A stretch of DNA of 64,000 bases from Paenibacillus foliorum (GCF_013141765.1 NZ_WHOD01000055.1:186001-250000); one strand, 5' to 3'. Shown: positions 35,064 to 44,984, counted from the first letter of the stretch. Translations and numbers: made by a program. The notes: a model not told the origin generated them from the letters alone.

Positions 35064-35813
35064 ATGAAATTTCCGGTTGCTGTACAGCCGTATACGATAC
35101 GCGAAGAAATGAAGCAGGATTACTTGGGTTCATTGGAAAAGGTGGCGGAGATCGGTTATCACGGAATTGAATTGGGGCCGCCCCCAGAAGGCATGACGAT
35201 CGGTCAGCAGAAAGGCCATTTGGAAAGACTGGGACTTCAGGTCATCAGTGCGCACGCAAGAATCGATGTGCTGACCGACGGTCTTGACGCGTTAATCGAT
35301 TATTTGCAGGAAGTGGGCGGGGGCTGGATCGCGCATTCCTCCAGATTTGACTCGAAGCAAGCGGTCATCGAGTCTGCGGCACTTTTCAATCGAATCGGTG
35401 AAAGCTGCAGACAACGGGGCATCCAATTTTTGTATCATAACCATAATTGGGAGTTTACGAGATATGACGGTGAATATGCATACGATATTTTACTTCGCGA
35501 AACCGACCCCGAGCTGGTCAAGATGGAATTGGATACATACTGGGTAAAGAGAGGCGGCGAAGATCCGGCGGATTACCTGCGTAAGCTGTCGAATCGGTGT
35601 CCGCTCCTCCACATCAAGGATATGGAGCCAGGCGAGGAGCAGTTTTTCGCGGAAATCGGAGAAGGTGTCCTTGACTTCCCCGACATCGTTAAGGCGGCGA
35701 AGGAAATCGGTACAAACTGGCTGGTGGTCGAGCAGGATGGCTCCCGCCGATCGCCCTTCGAAAGTCTGGAAATCAGCTTCACAAATTTAAGAAAAATGGG
35801 TGTTGTTGAATGA
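35064..35813 (+). CDS. TIM-barrel sugar-phosphate isomerase/epimerase-family protein 1
   Basis: An AP-endonuclease-2/xylose-isomerase-fold protein of 249 residues. Metal ligands appear in YHNHNWEF, MELDTYWVKRGGEDP and LLHIKDME. The family includes IolE/IolI, D-tagatose epimerase and the 3-keto-glycoside beta-eliminases and hydratases of the Lgd and Dgp pathways. I chose ATG 35064 by homology with MKFPVAVQPYT starts; ATG 35052 is the alternative and neither has a strong site. It overlaps the next gene by 4 bp. Confidence 0.85.
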   Translation: MKFPVAVQPYTIREEMKQDYLGSLEKVAEIGYHGIELGPPPEGMTIGQQKGHLERLGLQVISAHARIDVLTDGLDALIDYLQEVGGGWIAHSSRFDSKQAVIESAALFNRIGESCRQRGIQFLYHNHNWEFTRYDGEYAYDILLRETDPELVKMELDTYWVKRGGEDPADYLRKLSNRCPLLHIKDMEPGEEQFFAEIGEGVLDFPDIVKAAKEIGTNWLVVEQDGSRRSPFESLEISFTNLRKMGVVE

Positions 35814-36865
35814 ACGAACACATTCGGGTCGGATTGATCGGATACGGCTTCTCTGGCCGGACCTTCCATGCGCCGGTCATTACATGCGTGCCCGATTTGA
35901 TGCTGGCAGCAGTGGTGGAGCGCCATACAACCAATTCCAAAGAACGGTACCCGTGGGTCAAGGTGGTTTCCGATGTCCGGGATTTATATAAGGATGACAT
36001 CATTGACTTGGTCGTAGTCACGACACCAAGCACCGATCATTATCTGTTTGTGAAGGACGCGCTTCTGGCGGGAAAGCACGTTATTGTAGAGAAGCCGTTT
36101 ACTACCACTTCGGCCGAAGCCGATGAGTTGATCGCTCTGGCGAAAGAACAAGCCAAAGTATTGAGCGTATTCCATAACCGCCGCTGGGACGGTGATTTTC
36201 TGACTATCCACGAGCTGCTTAAGCAGGAGCTCCTCGGTAATGTGACCGAATGCGAGTTTCATTGGGACCGCTACAATCCGATTGCAGCGATGGGCAAATG
36301 GCGAAACAGCGACTCACAAGGAGCAGGTGTGTTTTATGATCTCGGTGTGCATTTTCTTGATCAAGCGCTTTGCTTATTTGGGCTCCCGCAGACGATCCGC
36401 GCAGACATCCGGATTCAGCGGGAAAGCTCCTTGGCGGACGATTATTTCGATGTGACGCTTGGCTACGAAAGCGGGCTGAAGGTGAACCTGCAATCGTCGC
36501 AGCTTGTTCGCGAGCCGAGCCCGCGCTATATTCTACATGGAACGAAAGGTTCTTTCATCAAATACGGCATCGATCCGCAGGAGGAAGCATTAAAGCGGGG
36601 ATTGACGCCTGCGTCGTCAGGCTGGGGGATGGAGCCAGCGGAGCTATGGGGCAAGCTGAATACGTACATAGGAGGCCTTCATGTGGAAGGTCGCATCGAG
36701 ACACTTCAAGGCTCTTATACGTCCTATTATCAAAATATCGCGGATCATATCAGGGGGATTAGCGAGCTCGAGGTAAAGCCGGAGCAAGCGCGATCAGCTA
36801 TTCGCCTGATAGAGCTGGCACTGCAAAGCAGTCGGAAACAAAAGACGATACAGGTTGAGCTATAA
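35810..36865 (+). CDS. Gfo/Idh/MocA-family oxidoreductase 2
   Basis: A dehydrogenase of 351 residues: GLIGYGFSGRTFHAPVI near residues 7-23, VEKPF with the catalytic Lys, FHNRRWDGDFLTI and GVFYDLGVHFLDQAL. The GYGFSGRTFHAP opening and FHNRRWD segment place it in the YvaA/YdgJ subgroup, different from the first oxidoreductase, whose known relatives include scyllo-inositol and related reductases. Start ATG overlaps the preceding stop (ATGA), so translation is coupled. A reductase that returns a 3-keto sugar to the parent sugar would fit this position. Confidence 0.9.
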   Translation: MNEHIRVGLIGYGFSGRTFHAPVITCVPDLMLAAVVERHTTNSKERYPWVKVVSDVRDLYKDDIIDLVVVTTPSTDHYLFVKDALLAGKHVIVEKPFTTTSAEADELIALAKEQAKVLSVFHNRRWDGDFLTIHELLKQELLGNVTECEFHWDRYNPIAAMGKWRNSDSQGAGVFYDLGVHFLDQALCLFGLPQTIRADIRIQRESSLADDYFDVTLGYESGLKVNLQSSQLVREPSPRYILHGTKGSFIKYGIDPQEEALKRGLTPASSGWGMEPAELWGKLNTYIGGLHVEGRIETLQGSYTSYYQNIADHIRGISELEVKPEQARSAIRLIELALQSSRKQKTIQVEL

Positions 36866-36901
36866 ATAGTATGTATTTCGAGAATAGAAAGGACTAGTCC
36901 G

Positions 36902-37726
36902 ATGTTTCCATTTAAACCGGCATTGAATACTTCGACCTTATTCCCTTTCAAGCTAGATATCAAGCAGCAAGTACGAATTGCCGCGGAGGCCGGCTATGAA
37001 GGCATTGAAATTTGGATCCGTGATGTGGATACCTATCTGTCCAACGGAGGGATGCTCCAAGAGCTGAAGCGGTATATTGCTGACGTCGGCATCCCGGTTG
37101 TTAATGCGATTGCGTTTTTTAAATGGGCGGATGCGGATGATTCTGAACGAGCGAAGGGTCTTAAGCAGGCGGAGCGCGAGATGATCATGCTTGCAGAATT
37201 GGGCTGCACGGCTGTGGCGGCACCCCCGTTTGGGAACGTTGGGGCTGTTTCGTTGGAGCGGATGGCGGCACATTATGCGGAGCTTTCGGATATAGCGATA
37301 CGAATTGGGATTGAGCCTTACGTGGAATTTTGGGGGAGGGCCAAGACGCTCTCCACACTTAGTGAAGCTGTATATGTGGCTATGGCAAGCGGTGTGCCTG
37401 ACGCCAGGCTTCTCGTCGATCCGTTTCATATGTATACCGGGGGCAGCAATATGAACGGTCTGCAGTATTTGAACGGGGAGCGAATCGGCATTGTGCACGT
37501 GAACGATTACCCTGCCGAGCGGTCAAGAGAGACGATTGTTGATCGTGACCGTGTATTTCCAGGCGAAGGCAGCGCTCCGTCACGTCAGCTTGCAACCTCA
37601 TTGCACGATATCGGCTATAACGGATATTTGTCACTGGAATTGTTTATCGAAAGTTACGGTGAGAAGAGTGCCCTTGAAGTCGCCAAGTCAGGTTTGGAGT
37701 CGATCTTCAATACGTACCGTTTGTAA
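36902..37726 (+). CDS. TIM-barrel sugar-phosphate isomerase/epimerase-family protein 2
   Basis: The product of 274 residues has the same fold as the gene at 35064 but is only distantly similar. EIWIRDVD, IEPYVEFWGR, LLVDPFHMYTGGS and VHVNDYPAE supply the barrel's metal-binding Glu, Asp, His and Glu. The gene lies 36 bp after the second oxidoreductase. Two distinct barrel proteins alternating with two oxidoreductases is the arrangement seen for beta-eliminase and hydratase partners in levoglucosan degradation. Confidence 0.87.
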   Translation: MFPFKPALNTSTLFPFKLDIKQQVRIAAEAGYEGIEIWIRDVDTYLSNGGMLQELKRYIADVGIPVVNAIAFFKWADADDSERAKGLKQAEREMIMLAELGCTAVAAPPFGNVGAVSLERMAAHYAELSDIAIRIGIEPYVEFWGRAKTLSTLSEAVYVAMASGVPDARLLVDPFHMYTGGSNMNGLQYLNGERIGIVHVNDYPAERSRETIVDRDRVFPGEGSAPSRQLATSLHDIGYNGYLSLELFIESYGEKSALEVAKSGLESIFNTYRL

Positions 37727-37781
37727 GAGGTTGTTCAAGAAGTCACCATCTGAACACGCATTATAAATGCAGGAGAGGGGC

Positions 37782-38561
37782 ATGAAGTCGATGGCTAACC
37801 GATTAGCAGGAAAGGTTATAGTCGTTACGGGAGGAACCAAAGGAATCGGAGCAGGCATTGCGTTGATGGCGGCCAGCGAAGGGGCACGGGTCGTGATTAA
37901 TGGAAGAAATGAGCGCGACGGTGAGCGGGTTGTTCATAACATCCAGGAGAAATACGGGACGGAGGCCCTTTTTATAAAAGGAGATATCAGCAGGGAGCCG
38001 GCTTGCAAGCAGCTGATCGATGAAACGGAGGCCCGATTCGGAAGGGTTGACGGTCTTGTCAACAATGCAGGCATATTTCCGCGCGGAACGATGACCGATA
38101 CTCCAGAGGAGATGTTCGACTCCATTTTTGCAGTCAACATCAAAGGCTCTTTTTTCTGTTCGATGTACGCGATTCAGTCCATGCTGAAGACAGGGGGCGG
38201 CTCCATCGTCCAAATAGGCTCCACGAACGGCTACAAAGGTGGGAAGGAACTGGCCGCTTATTCGTGCTCAAAGGGAGCGATGCTGACTTTAAACCGTCAT
38301 ATCGCAGGTCATTATGGAAGAGATCGTATCAGGTCCAACTGGATTACAGTCGGCTGGGTAGCCTCCGAAGGAGAAATTGAGCTGCATCAGAACAGAGGTT
38401 TAAGTCCCGATGAATTGCGAAAAAGAGCTGAGTCGTACATCCCAAGCGGCCGTATGCAGACGCCGGAAGATATAGCTCATGGAACGGTCTTCCTGCTATC
38501 CGAAGAAGCCAGCCAAATAACCGGTACTGAGCTGCACATCAATGGAGGACTAGGGTTATGA
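37782..38561 (+). CDS. SDR-family oxidoreductase 1
   Basis: A classical short-chain dehydrogenase of 259 residues: TGGTKGIGAGIA (NAD(P) loop), LVNNAGIFP, and the SCSKGAMLT YxxxK-type site, where the usual Tyr-Ser order reads AAYSCSKGAM with Tyr and Lys four apart. WITVGWVASEGE in place of the common PGxxxT stretch is unusual. GGAG lies 6 nt before the ATG at 37782. It probably interconverts a sugar alcohol or keto sugar within the pathway. Confidence 0.9.
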   Translation: MKSMANRLAGKVIVVTGGTKGIGAGIALMAASEGARVVINGRNERDGERVVHNIQEKYGTEALFIKGDISREPACKQLIDETEARFGRVDGLVNNAGIFPRGTMTDTPEEMFDSIFAVNIKGSFFCSMYAIQSMLKTGGGSIVQIGSTNGYKGGKELAAYSCSKGAMLTLNRHIAGHYGRDRIRSNWITVGWVASEGEIELHQNRGLSPDELRKRAESYIPSGRMQTPEDIAHGTVFLLSEEASQITGTELHINGGLGL

Positions 38562-38625
38562 ATGGTAAAGCATAATACAGGATCGCAACCGCGAGTAATA
38601 CCTATAATCCGATGAGGTGATGAAT

Positions 38626-39411
38626 ATGACAGCTATAGATTTAAGAGGGAAAAATGCAATTGTAACAGGTTCCAGCAGGGGGCTCGGAAGACAATATGCC
38701 GAAACACTGGCTCGTGCGGGAGCCAATGTCATTATCCATGATATCAATGAAGAAGCAGCGGCGCGATTCAACGAAGCGGCCTCGGGCAGCGCTGTAGCAG
38801 ATGAAATCGCTTCTGCGAATGGCGTTAGAACTAAATTTATTGCAGCGGATATGGGGGATCCGGATCAGGTGGAAGCGCTAATCCGCCAGTCAATCGAAAC
38901 TCTCGGCTCGATTGATATCTTGATCAACAACGCCGGCGGGGACATCGGACTTCATACGCCGCGCCCGGAGCCGAACGATGCACTGGACATTTCCGTAGAA
39001 GATATTCGAGCTGTTGTGGACCGCAACCTGCTATCCACCATGTTCGCGTGTAAATTTGCAGGGCTGCATATGCGCGAGCGCCACTCCGGCAAAATCGTCA
39101 ATGTCGGTTCTACCGCCGCACATATGCCCGTTCGCGGAGGAATGATATACGCAGCGGCGAAATCGGGAATTACCCATTATACACGCTGCCTTGCCGAACA
39201 GCTTAGGCCATTTGACGTCAATGTCAACTGCATTTCTCCAGCTCCGACCTATACAGCCCGTTTTTTGGCGACGAGAACCGTGGCCAGTGAAGAAGGACGG
39301 TCCAGGTTACAGCGGATTGCTAAGTCAGAGGATATGTCGAAAATCGTATTGTTCTTATGTGGACCGCAATCCGATATATTGACAGGCGAAACGATCGTTT
39401 GTTGGAATTAA
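38626..39411 (+). CDS. SDR-family oxidoreductase 2
   Basis: The product of 261 residues has TGSSRGLGRQYAETL, then LINNAGGDIG and the catalytic YAAAKSG. An insert follows the NNAGG motif (LHTPRPEPNDALDISVEDIR), longer than in the first SDR, suggesting a different substrate. GAGGTG lies 6 nt before ATG 38626; an ATG two codons upstream overlaps that site. It follows the first SDR by 64 bp in the same operon. Confidence 0.9.
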   Translation: MTAIDLRGKNAIVTGSSRGLGRQYAETLARAGANVIIHDINEEAAARFNEAASGSAVADEIASANGVRTKFIAADMGDPDQVEALIRQSIETLGSIDILINNAGGDIGLHTPRPEPNDALDISVEDIRAVVDRNLLSTMFACKFAGLHMRERHSGKIVNVGSTAAHMPVRGGMIYAAAKSGITHYTRCLAEQLRPFDVNVNCISPAPTYTARFLATRTVASEEGRSRLQRIAKSEDMSKIVLFLCGPQSDILTGETIVCWN

Positions 39412-39497
39412 ATGGTTATATCTATTTTTATTGGAAGGACTCTAAATGACGATCGTCGAATAAGTCAAGACAGTTATAAATGGAAGGAGATATAACC

Positions 39498-40346
39498 GTG
39501 AACAAGCAAACTGACAAGAGACGCACCAGTGACGCAATGATTCGTGAAATGGATAAAACGCATATGCCATATGGCATGCTGGCAATTTGGTTTCTTGGCC
39601 AGGAGAGCGTCGTCATCAAGGGTGGGAATACGATCATTTATATTGACCCTTATTTGGCAGCCCAGAAGGCCAGAGTATTCCAAGCGCCATTTCGGCCGGA
39701 GGATGTAACTAACGCAGCTTATTGCTTAATTACGCATGAGCATAGCGACCACTTGGACCCATCTACAATCAGCGTGCTGGCTCAAAAAGACAACGGCACC
39801 CTATTTATTGCTCCAGGTTTTTGCCGTAGTCAAATGCTGGATTTGGGTGTATCACCTGGGAAGCTGCTGGATGCTGCAACTGGTCAATGGTGGGAAGGCG
39901 ACGGCGTCAGGATCAAGCCGGTGCCGGCCGCGCATGAGGAGTTGGACTACGACCCGGCACGTGATCATCGGTATGTAGGATACTTATTGGAGCTTAACGG
40001 CGTCACCCTGTATCATGCCGGGGATACGGTTATTTATCCCGGTCTGATCGACAGCCTGAAGGCCGAACATATCGATCTCGGCATGCTGCCAATTAACGGA
40101 CGCGATGCGTTTAGGTGGGCTAGAGGGCTGGTTGGCAACATGAACTACCGGGAAGCTGCCGAGCTGGCGGTTGCGGCGGAAATAGAGACGGTGATTCCGC
40201 TGCACTACGATATGTTTGCGGGAAACAGCGAGAAGCCCGGGTATTTCGTCGATTATTTATATGAACATTATCCAGAACAGAAATTCCATGTTCTGGCCAG
40301 ATTTGAACGATTCGTTTATGTTTCCGCTGCAGCATTAACGAAGTAG
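39498..40346 (+). CDS. UlaG-like metallo-beta-lactamase-fold lactonase
   Basis: The 282-residue protein has ITHEHSDHLDP (HxHxDH), AAHEELDYDP with the next metal His, LYHAGDTVIYPG and a late PLHYDMFAGN. The motifs and length fit UlaG, the L-ascorbate-6-phosphate lactonase, and its broader family of lactone and phosphodiester hydrolases. GTG 39498 is chosen because AAGGAG lies 8 nt upstream. It ends the catabolic operon and could open a sugar lactone produced by one of the dehydrogenases. Confidence 0.88.
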   Translation: MNKQTDKRRTSDAMIREMDKTHMPYGMLAIWFLGQESVVIKGGNTIIYIDPYLAAQKARVFQAPFRPEDVTNAAYCLITHEHSDHLDPSTISVLAQKDNGTLFIAPGFCRSQMLDLGVSPGKLLDAATGQWWEGDGVRIKPVPAAHEELDYDPARDHRYVGYLLELNGVTLYHAGDTVIYPGLIDSLKAEHIDLGMLPINGRDAFRWARGLVGNMNYREAAELAVAAEIETVIPLHYDMFAGNSEKPGYFVDYLYEHYPEQKFHVLARFERFVYVSAAALTK

Positions 40347-40502
40347 GACGGATGAGTATTATCGGAATGCTAATTCAATAATGTCAATTTGCAATATGCT
40401 TGAACATCGATTAACAGTCGGGGCTGTCATAAGCGGTAAGTTAAACTGCTTGAGGCAGTCCTTTCAAGCATCAAAGGATGCTTTGAATGTGGGGTGAGCA
40501 AA

Positions 40503-42875
40503 ATGAAATTTTTTCAACTGTACAAGTCGCGGAAATATTTTCAACGAATGCTGCTTTCCATCACCTTATTGATGATTATGTTCATGGCTTTTTTTTCGTT
40601 TGCGTTTTACTATAACTCAGAATCCGTCTTGCTTGATATGCAGGAAGATGCGAACAAAAAAGTGTTGACTCAAATGAATTTCAATATTCAGTACATGAAC
40701 GAACTGGTTAAAAACTTGGCAACGTCAACCTACTCCGACAACCAAATCCTGCCCTTAATGACCCATAACGAAATAGAAACGTTCGACGTGGTTAACAAAC
40801 TGCGCCGGCTGGAGAAAATCGTAGATTCCACAACCTTCCTGAAATCGATCGTCATCTATAACGGTAAATGCGGCTGTTATTACTCTACGGCATCCGGCTT
40901 GGCCGCAAATACCGACCCCGACGTGCTGTTGCTGAAAGATTATATCGGTTCCACAAGCGAAGTCCCCAAGCTGAAACTAATTCCTATGCGCATGAGCCGG
41001 GGAACTGATGATCGTAATGAAATCAACGCATTTTCTTTTTTTATTTACGACGAGAAGATCAGTCAAGATTCCGATCAAGGCGTAATGGATAATGCGTTAA
41101 TTTTGAATGTAAAGACAGAATGGCTGTTCGACAATATGAAGACTGTAAACGGGGTTGGCACCGAGCCGGGAAACCATATTTTCATAATGGATGAAAGCGG
41201 TAATATTTTTACTCCGAACCGTGAACCGAAGAGCTACAGCAATGCACTCTCTGCGGCTTTGGACGATAAGCGAGGCGGGAACCGTCTATCGAACAATGTC
41301 TCATCCACCTTCATCGGTACGTTTAACGGTGAAAAAACAATTGTCACCCACTTGAATTTCGACACCTATCAGTGGAAGCTGGTTATCGTACAGCCTTACG
41401 AGCACATTATCGGCAAGCTGGACCGGATGCGCAATACATCGATTGTCGTAACGTTACTGTTCCTACCGCTTGCGGCACTCCTTTCGCTGTTCATTTCTCA
41501 TAAGCTGTACCGCCCTATCGAAACGATGATGGAGCAATTCCGCAAAAATACGCGACGTGAGGACAAGGCGTCGTTCAGTGAAAAGGACGAACTGCTGTAC
41601 ATGTCTTCGGTCTATACGCATGTGCTGGAAAAAATGCGGGGAATCGAGCGCGATTCGCATGCCAAAATGTCATTAGTGAAGCATTATTACGTGCGTAAGC
41701 TGATTATGGACAGCACCTCGATTACATCATCGGAGATGAGGGAATGCATCGATCAGAACCATCTTCAATTAAAGACAGACGGCCCCTATCTGCTGGCTGT
41801 TCTCCACATCGAACATTATTCGGCACTGTCGCATAAGGCGAAGCAAGCCGACCTCAGACTTTACAAGTTCGCTATTAGAAACATCACTAAAGAGATTATG
41901 GACAAATCATTCTGTAACGAGACTGTCGATATGCGCGGCGACCATTTGGCGGTGCTCATTTCGGTCGATGACTCTGACTGGGATACCATTCTGAAGACGG
42001 CAGCTATCCGACTGCAGGAAATTCAGGATACGATTCTGGCGTTTTATCGGATTTCCTCCACTGTGGCGCTAAGTGATCCGATTCCATGCTATGAGGACAT
42101 TACCCGGTACTATGGGGCATCATTAAGTCTTGTCCGATACCGGATGGTTTGCGGAACCGGCCAGATTATTACGACGGATCGGGTGAAGCACAATTTGAAC
42201 AACCGGGAGCTGCACCTGCCGGAGAAGGTGGAGGAGAAATTTATTGAGGAGCTCAAGGCGGGCAACCGGCAGCAAATAGCCGCGGTACTGGACCGGATAT
42301 TCGGTTGTATCGCTGGGTTACATGCAGATCACGTGCTGTTCAATATGCTGCGGCTTTCCTTAATTGTATCAAACACGATGCGTGAAATGAATCAGCACAG
42401 GCTCATCCCGATTGACCTCGATTTGCAGGAATTTAACAGGACAATTATGGAAATGGAACAGCTGGACGAGATCAGAGAAGCCTTCGATTCGCTCATAGAG
42501 CGCCTTCTTGAGCAGATGAAGCAGTGCGAAGAAAATAAGAATGCAATTTTGATCGATGCGATAAAGGAAATTATTGAAGAACATTATGCGGACAAAAACT
42601 TAAATCTGCAGCAGATTGCCTCGATGGTCAAAATGTCGCCTGTTTACTTGGGGCGGATGTTTAGAAGCTGTGTCGGCATGTCTGTGGCGGACTATATCAA
42701 CGGGGTTCGGTTAAACATCACACTGGAGATGCTCGGCAAAGAGCAATATAACATCACCGACATTATGGATCGGGTTGGCTTCAGCAATCAAAGCTCGTAT
42801 TTTCGGCAGTTTAAAAAGAAATTCGGCGTCACGCCAAAGGAATACCGGGTCAAGCAGCTGCTGGATTTCAACTGA
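40503..42875 (+). CDS. transmembrane AraC-family regulator (YesN/RhaS-like output)
   Basis: A 790-residue protein with a first membrane helix (MLLSITLLMIMFMAFFSFAF, residues 16-36), a ~260-residue extracellular sensor (Cache-like), a second helix (SIVVTLLFLPLAALLSLFIS) and a cytoplasmic part ending in an AraC double helix-turn-helix (LQQIASMVKMSPVYLGRMF; IMDRVGFSNQSSYFRQFKKK; GVTPKEYR). Such one-piece regulators in Paenibacillus sense extracellular sugar and activate nearby CUT1 operons. It lies between the catabolic operon and the transporter and is the best candidate for the shared regulatory regions at 33723 and 42922. Confidence 0.92.
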   Translation: MKFFQLYKSRKYFQRMLLSITLLMIMFMAFFSFAFYYNSESVLLDMQEDANKKVLTQMNFNIQYMNELVKNLATSTYSDNQILPLMTHNEIETFDVVNKLRRLEKIVDSTTFLKSIVIYNGKCGCYYSTASGLAANTDPDVLLLKDYIGSTSEVPKLKLIPMRMSRGTDDRNEINAFSFFIYDEKISQDSDQGVMDNALILNVKTEWLFDNMKTVNGVGTEPGNHIFIMDESGNIFTPNREPKSYSNALSAALDDKRGGNRLSNNVSSTFIGTFNGEKTIVTHLNFDTYQWKLVIVQPYEHIIGKLDRMRNTSIVVTLLFLPLAALLSLFISHKLYRPIETMMEQFRKNTRREDKASFSEKDELLYMSSVYTHVLEKMRGIERDSHAKMSLVKHYYVRKLIMDSTSITSSEMRECIDQNHLQLKTDGPYLLAVLHIEHYSALSHKAKQADLRLYKFAIRNITKEIMDKSFCNETVDMRGDHLAVLISVDDSDWDTILKTAAIRLQEIQDTILAFYRISSTVALSDPIPCYEDITRYYGASLSLVRYRMVCGTGQIITTDRVKHNLNNRELHLPEKVEEKFIEELKAGNRQQIAAVLDRIFGCIAGLHADHVLFNMLRLSLIVSNTMREMNQHRLIPIDLDLQEFNRTIMEMEQLDEIREAFDSLIERLLEQMKQCEENKNAILIDAIKEIIEEHYADKNLNLQQIASMVKMSPVYLGRMFRSCVGMSVADYINGVRLNITLEMLGKEQYNITDIMDRVGFSNQSSYFRQFKKKFGVTPKEYRVKQLLDFN

Positions 42876-42921
42876 AAGTTCTCATATCAGAGCCGTGACT
42901 CGCAGCCATGTATTCACTAGG

Positions 42922-43014
42922 CAGTAAAGTTTAAAAATGGTATAGGCTCTTGCATAAATCTATACAACTGGCAGTAGCCCGCTGACCTAATACCGTATTA
43001 TGTTGGAGAAGCGG
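42922..43014 (+). promoter_or_regulatory. upstream regulatory region, copy B
   Basis: The counterpart of 33723-33815. It starts cagtaaagtttaaaaatgg and contains ctatacaactggcagtag with the same TATACA box (42960-42965). It lies about 55 bp before the first permease gene and 46 bp after the regulator's stop, so it should be the promoter of the transporter operon. Confidence 0.65.
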
Positions 43015-43067
43015 GGGAGGCACTCCATGCTCGAAAGAATCAAATTTATGGAAAAGAGGTGAAACGA

Positions 43068-44051
43068 TTGAACCCGGAGAACACGGCTCCATCCGTCAGC
43101 CAGTCAAGCACTGCGGCCTCGGCTCTTTATACGGGCAAAGCACCGGGAAAGCGCGGAGCATTCAAAAAAAACCGGGAGCTGCTGGCTCTATCGCTTCCGG
43201 GGGTTTTGTTCAAGCTTATTTTTTCTTATTTGCCGTTGATCGGTTTGATTTTGGCATTTAAAGATTTTCGCTATGACAAAGGTATTCTTGGCAGCAACTG
43301 GATTGGCTTCAAAAACTTTGAGTTTTTTTTCACCTCTGAGGATGCGTTCAGGATTACGAGAAATACGATTTTATACAATGTGGGCTTTATTTTGCTGACA
43401 ACGGTTATCGCCTTGGCTCTTGCTATCGCCTTGAACGAGGTAACCAAACGGTTCATGAAAGTATACCAGACAGCCTTGTTTCTGCCCCATTTTCTATCGT
43501 GGGTAGTTGTAGGTTATATTGCGCTCGCTTTTCTCGATCATGAGAAAGGATTTATTAATCAATGGTTAATTCAGTATGGTATGGATCCGGTCAAATGGTA
43601 TCAAGAGGCGCAGTATTGGCCGGTCATTTTGAACCTGGTGCATTTATGGAAAAATGTTGGTTTTGCCACGCTGATCTACTATGCCGGCATTATCGGACTG
43701 GACTCCAGCTATTATGAGGCCGCGAAAATCGACGGCGCCGGACGATGGCAGGTGGTTACACGAATTACTATACCGCTGCTCACGCCACTTATCCTGATTT
43801 TATTCATATTGGATATCGGCAAAATATTCCGCGCCGATTTTGGACTGTTTTACTTTATTCCGAACAACTCAGGCATGATTTACTCCTCCACGGATGTCAT
43901 CGATACGTATGTGTTCCGTTCGTTGAAGGTTGTGGGCGACCTGGGCATGTCGACGGCGGTCGGACTCTACCAATCGGTTGTCGGGCTTGTACTAGTGCTC
44001 TGCACCAATGCTATCATCAAAAAAATCAACCACGAAAACGCCTTATGGTAG
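43068..44051 (+). CDS. ABC transporter permease (LplB/YteP type)
   Basis: A 327-residue inner-membrane subunit with a ~45-residue cytoplasmic leader and six helices. The EAA loop reads EAAKIDGAGRWQVVTRITIP, and FRADFGLFYFIPNNSG is a signature of LplB/YteP permeases that work with large LplA-type binding proteins. TTG 43068 has AGAGG 8 nt upstream; the GTG at 43059 overlaps it. Forms a heterodimer with the next gene. Confidence 0.92.
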   Translation: MNPENTAPSVSQSSTAASALYTGKAPGKRGAFKKNRELLALSLPGVLFKLIFSYLPLIGLILAFKDFRYDKGILGSNWIGFKNFEFFFTSEDAFRITRNTILYNVGFILLTTVIALALAIALNEVTKRFMKVYQTALFLPHFLSWVVVGYIALAFLDHEKGFINQWLIQYGMDPVKWYQEAQYWPVILNLVHLWKNVGFATLIYYAGIIGLDSSYYEAAKIDGAGRWQVVTRITIPLLTPLILILFILDIGKIFRADFGLFYFIPNNSGMIYSSTDVIDTYVFRSLKVVGDLGMSTAVGLYQSVVGLVLVLCTNAIIKKINHENALW

Positions 44052-44068
44052 GAAGGGGGTAAGCTACC

Positions 44069-44953
44069 GTGCTTTCCAAAATTTCGCCGCTGCAGTGGCT
44101 GATTCATGCTTATTTTATCGCGCTTACCCTGGTTATGCTGCTTCCTCTACTACTTATCATCTCTGTATCGTTTACTAATGAACTGACCCTCAGCTCCGAA
44201 GGCTACCGGTTTATACCAAGCAAATTCAGTCTTAGTGCCTACAACACACTGTTTGAAGCGCCTGGCATTTTGCTCAATGCTTACGGCATCACAATTCTAG
44301 TTACCGTTCTTGGAACCGCTTGCGGACTGCTGTTGACCACCATGCTGGCCTATACGATCTCGCGGCCCGATTACCGCTACAGACGGATAACAACGCTTTT
44401 CGTATTTTTCACGATGCTGTTTAACGGCGGACTCGTACCCTTCTACATTTTGGTGACGCAGTATTTGCATCTCAAAGACACGCTCGGTGCGCTTATTCTG
44501 CCTTATTTGATCAGCCCGTTTCTAGTGATGGTGATGAAAGGCTTTCTCGAAAAAATCCCGCTGGAGATTATCGAATCGGCCAAAATGGACGGAGCGAGCG
44601 AGTTTCGGATCTTCTTTACCCTCATATTGCCGCTGTCCACGCCGGCATTGGCGACTGTAGGACTGTTTATTTCATTCACTTATTGGAACGATTGGTGGCT
44701 GGGGCTGCTGTTTATCGATGCGGAGAAGCTGGTGCCTTTGCAGCTGCTGCTGTACAGAGTTATGAACTCAATTGAGTTTTTGCGATCGAATACTGAATTT
44801 ATGTCCACAATGACCATCGATATGTCACAGTTCCCGAATTTGTCGGCGCGAATGGCGATGGCCATTTTAGGAGCAGGGCCGATGCTTTTTATTTTTCCGT
44901 TTTTCCAAAAATATTTTGTGAGAGGATTGACGGTAGGCTCGTTAAAGGGTTAA
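44069..44953 (+). CDS. ABC transporter permease (LplC/YtcP type)
   Basis: A 294-residue protein with six membrane helices and the EAA loop ESAKMDGASEFRIFFTLILP. FFTMLFNGGLVPFYILV and the C-terminal FFQKYFVRGLTVGSLKG are signatures of the YtcP/LplC group. GTG start after GGAAGGGGG. It lies 17 bp after its partner permease. No ATPase is encoded nearby, as usual for this type. Confidence 0.93.
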   Translation: MLSKISPLQWLIHAYFIALTLVMLLPLLLIISVSFTNELTLSSEGYRFIPSKFSLSAYNTLFEAPGILLNAYGITILVTVLGTACGLLLTTMLAYTISRPDYRYRRITTLFVFFTMLFNGGLVPFYILVTQYLHLKDTLGALILPYLISPFLVMVMKGFLEKIPLEIIESAKMDGASEFRIFFTLILPLSTPALATVGLFISFTYWNDWWLGLLFIDAEKLVPLQLLLYRVMNSIEFLRSNTEFMSTMTIDMSQFPNLSARMAMAILGAGPMLFIFPFFQKYFVRGLTVGSLKG

Positions 44954-44984
44954 TTCTATAATAAGGGCGGAGGTTTCGACAAAA

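Noticed and set aside
40440..40490. small hairpins actgc-ttgag-gcagt and aagcatc-aaag-gatgctt before the AraC-type regulator
   Set aside because: Short stems without a T-run. They could affect read-through from the catabolic operon, but support is too weak to call a terminator.
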